Source: Candidatus Brocadiia bacterium
GTDB taxonomy: Bacteria; Planctomycetota; MHYJ01; WSZJ01
Direction: 5' to 3'
DNA: 9,174 bases
Assembly (NCBI GenBank): GCA_013360825.1
Contig: JABWAY010000159.1
Span: 1 to 9,174, forward strand
Part shown: piece after piece, positions 7,334-9,174 of the stretch
Numbering within the stretch: the first letter of the stretch is position 1
How the letters are laid out: each line of letters begins with the position of its first letter
The notes under the pieces: generated by a model
Databases searched by the model: none
Told to the model about the DNA's origin: nothing
Seen by the model: only the letters and a program-made list of their open reading frames with translations
Made by a program: the position numbers and the translations under genes

Positions 7334-8014
7334 CTACTTGCTCCTGAACTCGAACCCGCCGTACCCGCCGTTGCGCCCCTTGAAATCCCACGTCACTCCT
7401 CCGTCCGTGAACGTGTTGCTCTCCGCCAGCGCGCAGTTGTAGACGGGCATGATGATCGGCGAGGGCGAATTGTGCACCGCCAGCACCCGGCCGTCGGCGC
7501 CTTTGATGCCGGCCACTTTCGCCTCACCCACACCGCCGACCGCCAGCTCCCAGCGGTCCCCGGAGCCGGTCACCGTGACCTTGCCGTCCGCGAACTCCAG
7601 CCTCGCGAAGGCCCCCCCGAGCGACTGCCGGATGACCTCGGTCACCCCCTTGCGCTGGGCGTCGGACGCCGCGTCGCTGATCCAGGCCTTGCCTTCCCAC
7701 TTTCCCAGCGATTTCCCCAGGTTCTTTTCCGTCTTGAGAAGCGCGATCGCGAAGGTGACGCCGGTCAGGTCGGTCCCCTCGTAGCTGCCCTCGCGGATCG
7801 CGAAGGCGAGCCATCCCTGGCACTGGTTGTAAGTGACGTCCTTCTCGAAGATGCACGGGCAGACCGAGTCGCATTCGCAGGCCTCGACCTGATCGCCACG
7901 GACGTGGAACGCGCCGGGTTTGCCGGCGGTGTCGACCGTCCCGCCGCCGTTTCCGGAGCAGCCGGCGAGGCATGCGATCGACGCAAGGACAGGCAGGACA
8001 ATGCGGAACTTCAT
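7334..8014 (-). CDS. DUF1326 domain lipoprotein
   Basis: The protein has 226 residues. It begins with a lipoprotein signal, hydrophobic core to about residue 18, with the canonical lipobox LAGC and lipidated Cys19. After a Gly-rich linker the DUF1326 hallmarks appear: the cysteine cluster ACECDSVCPCIF with Cys46, 48, 52 and 54 (CxCxxxCxC), a further Cys65, AFAIREGSYEGTDLTGV at about 71-86, a stretch near 118-135 matching the family's AQR...A helix region, and the C-terminal WDFKGRNGGYGGF near 209-221. Domain function is not established as far as I know; the cysteine cluster suggests metal or thiol chemistry, here on the outside of the cytoplasmic membrane or in the outer membrane. An AGGGGG ribosome binding site lies seven bases before the ATG. 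The gene is followed by a strong hairpin and by the frame-broken secreted gene on the same strand. The family is assigned by recalled pattern. Confidence 0.88.
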   Translation of the reverse strand: MKFRIVLPVLASIACLAGCSGNGGGTVDTAGKPGAFHVRGDQVEACECDSVCPCIFEKDVTYNQCQGWLAFAIREGSYEGTDLTGVTFAIALLKTEKNLGKSLGKWEGKAWISDAASDAQRKGVTEVIRQSLGGAFARLEFADGKVTVTGSGDRWELAVGGVGEAKVAGIKGADGRVLAVHNSPSPIIMPVYNCALAESNTFTDGGVTWDFKGRNGGYGGFEFRSK

Positions 8015-8373
8015 GGTGCGACCCCCTGAAAAGTGTGAGTCGTGGGATCTTCGCGATCCGAGAGTGCCGGTTCAAGTCCGGGGTGGCTGGCGGCCCGTCC
8101 CCGGCCGCCCGGGTCGCCCGCAGATCACGAGTCCACGTGTCTCATTCGAGGTCGGTTGCTCGTGATGCAGGGCCGACCGAAGGCCTCACCCGTCTCGCGC
8201 GGTCCTGTCCGGACCGCAGACCGCGGCGTCTCCGCCGCCGCCTCCGAAATTTTGCGCGAAATCCCGCACAATCTCCGGGGCGCGCCGCCGTTAGACTTCC
8301 CGAGAGGGCGCTCAGGGGTTTTCCCTGGTCGGCGCCAGCGTTGTTCCCGCAACCCATTCGGGAAGACCACACC
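8015..8373. other. Divergent spacer between DUF1326 and zinc-ribbon genes
   Basis: These 359 bases contain no convincing coding frame. Visible structure is a small stem GGATC/GATCC at 8045-8059, a CCGG-flanked TTCAAGT at 8067-8080, an 8-bp inverted repeat at 8124-8166 listed separately, and an AT-richer patch at 8248-8272 that includes the near-palindrome ATTTTGCGCGAAAT. Promoters for both divergent genes must lie here, but I cannot find a pair of -35/-10 hexamers with acceptable spacing. Confidence 0.5.
8124..8166. repeat. 8-bp perfect inverted repeat with 27-base spacer
   Basis: ATCACGAG at 8124-8131 is the exact reverse complement of CTCGTGAT at 8159-8166, and GCAG stands near both outer edges (8120-8123 and 8167-8170). 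It could be an operator pair or the stem of a structured RNA, but eight bases over this spacing can also arise by chance. Confidence 0.35.
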
Positions 8374-9174
8374 ATGAGTCAGCCGCCGACCGTCGGGGAG
8401 TGCGAGGGGTGCGGGTCGCGCTTCAATGTCGGCCCCTGGCAGCCGAATCGGAGTTACCGGTGCGGGAAGTGTCGGGGGGCGCTGAGGCCGGTTTCCGGCG
8501 AGGTGCCGGTGCGGCCGGCGGCGGCGCGGGCGGCCTCCGAGCCGGATCGTCTGCGATCATCCGGTGAGACCGCGCCCGCGCCGGTTCAACGTGCGCCGGA
8601 TGCCGTCATGCGTGCACCGTTGGATGATATGACGCCTCCAGACGCGCCGGAACGTCCGTCTGAAGCGCCATCCGAACCGCGTGAGGCAAATTCAACCGGC
8701 CCAGCAGGTGAAGCGACGGCGTCTCATTCACCGTCCATTCAGCGCGCGCCGGCCGAACCGGACTCTTCCACGCTGCCATTTGACGCACCGCGCACCGCGT
8801 CTGCGCAAGTGACGGATGTGCAGCTCTCCGCCGAAACGTCTGCGATTCAGCGCCACGACGAGCCAGACAGTCCACCTCCGCCGCCGGGGCAGGCTAAACG
8901 GACACCGGACGTACCGGCAGGGCCGGGTTCATCGCGCCCTACGGTGCAGCGCACACCCGACCGGGATGAGTCCGTCCCTTCAACGCCCGGCGGGCAAGCC
9001 GCGCGCGTCGACTCTCCACCGGCGCAGTCTCCGACCGTGCAGCGTTCGACCGATGCGCACGACAGCCAGCCATTGACCGTGCAGCGCGCGCCGGACGCGA
9101 CGCTTGCGACCCCGTTCGATGCGCCGGAGGTTGCGCACAGCGCGGAGTCTCCCGCGCCGGCGCAGCGTGCCGCC
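8374..9174 (+). CDS. Zinc-ribbon protein with Pro/Ala-rich QR-repeat linker, 3' end outside window
   Basis: An ATG at 8374, eight bases after a GGGAAG ribosome-binding-like stretch, opens a frame of 267 codons with no stop before the window ends. Residues 10-33 hold two CxxC knuckles (Cys10, Cys13, Cys30, Cys33) in ECEGCGSRF and YRCGKCRGAL, a zinc ribbon typical of cytoplasmic protein N-termini. From about residue 58 the chain becomes a low-complexity Pro/Ala/Ser/Asp/Glu linker without predicted structure. Gln-Arg motifs recur, as V/I-Q-R starting at 71, 122, 158, 191, 222 and 236 and A-Q-R at 263, often followed by Ala-Pro or Thr-Pro and Asp; PFDAP occurs at 135-139 and 247-251. The C-terminal, probably functional, domain lies beyond the edge. 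Zinc ribbons joined to long disordered linkers occur in large regulatory or envelope-linked proteins of many bacteria; I cannot name a family. Third-position base use changes sharply where the linker begins. Confidence 0.75.
   Translation, partial: MSQPPTVGECEGCGSRFNVGPWQPNRSYRCGKCRGALRPVSGEVPVRPAAARAASEPDRLRSSGETAPAPVQRAPDAVMRAPLDDMTPPDAPERPSEAPSEPREANSTGPAGEATASHSPSIQRAPAEPDSSTLPFDAPRTASAQVTDVQLSAETSAIQRHDEPDSPPPPPGQAKRTPDVPAGPGSSRPTVQRTPDRDESVPSTPGGQAARVDSPPAQSPTVQRSTDAHDSQPLTVQRAPDATLATPFDAPEVAHSAESPAPAQRAA

Noticed and set aside
8018..8090. tRNA-like T-arm (CCGG TTCAAGT CCGG) with a partial acceptor-like match upstream
   Set aside because: The T stem has only four pairs, the possible acceptor match is out of register by two bases, no D arm or seven-base anticodon loop can be drawn, and the region overlaps the ribosome binding site of the DUF1326 gene.
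8252..8272. TTGCGC and CACAAT as a promoter for the zinc-ribbon gene
   Set aside because: The hexamers are only nine bases apart, far below the spacing a sigma-70-type promoter needs.
8606..8875. Minus-strand open frame of 89 codons
   Set aside because: It lies opposite the zinc-ribbon gene's linker, which is open across the whole 801 bases in the forward frame; the antisense protein shows no recognisable features.
8816..9076. Plus-strand open frame of 86 codons
   Set aside because: It overlaps the zinc-ribbon gene in another frame, lacks a ribosome binding site and has low-complexity shadow composition.

Overview
The window is very GC-rich (about two thirds or more G+C), and its genes are on both strands with strongly GC-biased third codon positions. 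Three genes encode lipoproteins and one encodes a two-membrane-segment hybrid histidine kinase, so the host is probably a Gram-negative-type environmental bacterium. The DUF1844 gene at the left edge suits lineages such as Planctomycetota, Acidobacteriota, Myxococcota or related candidate phyla. This placement is an inference; no rRNA or other phylogenetic marker is present.

Layout. Positions 1-327 (+) hold the 3' part of a DUF1844 gene. Converging on it is a two-gene minus-strand unit: a sensor hybrid histidine kinase (3710 to 1230) followed after 32 bases by a beta-propeller (PD40/TolB-like) lipoprotein (1197 to 388). A 168-base divergent spacer, holding a 19-bp inverted repeat, separates the kinase from an 883-residue, extremely acidic, lysine-poor lipoprotein of unknown family (3879-6530, +), which ends at a clear intrinsic terminator. 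Next, on the minus strand, come a small secreted protein of unknown function whose frame is broken (7184 to 6658) and, upstream of it, a DUF1326 lipoprotein (8014 to 7334). Two abutting hairpins lie between them. After a 359-base spacer, a plus-strand gene starts at 8374 and runs off the right edge. It encodes an N-terminal four-cysteine zinc ribbon followed by a long Pro/Ala-rich linker with recurring Val/Ile-Gln-Arg motifs.

How they might work together. The kinase has a large extracytoplasmic dCache sensor and a C-terminal receiver, and is probably cotranscribed with the propeller lipoprotein. The divergent acidic lipoprotein could be a target of, or partner in, the same envelope process, but only gene arrangement supports this. 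No DNA-binding response regulator is present, so the output partner must be elsewhere. I see no mobile element, CRISPR array, rRNA or convincing tRNA. I cannot demonstrate a complete novel system; the least explained items are the acidic lipoprotein with its hairpin leader and the zinc-ribbon/QR-repeat protein at the right edge.
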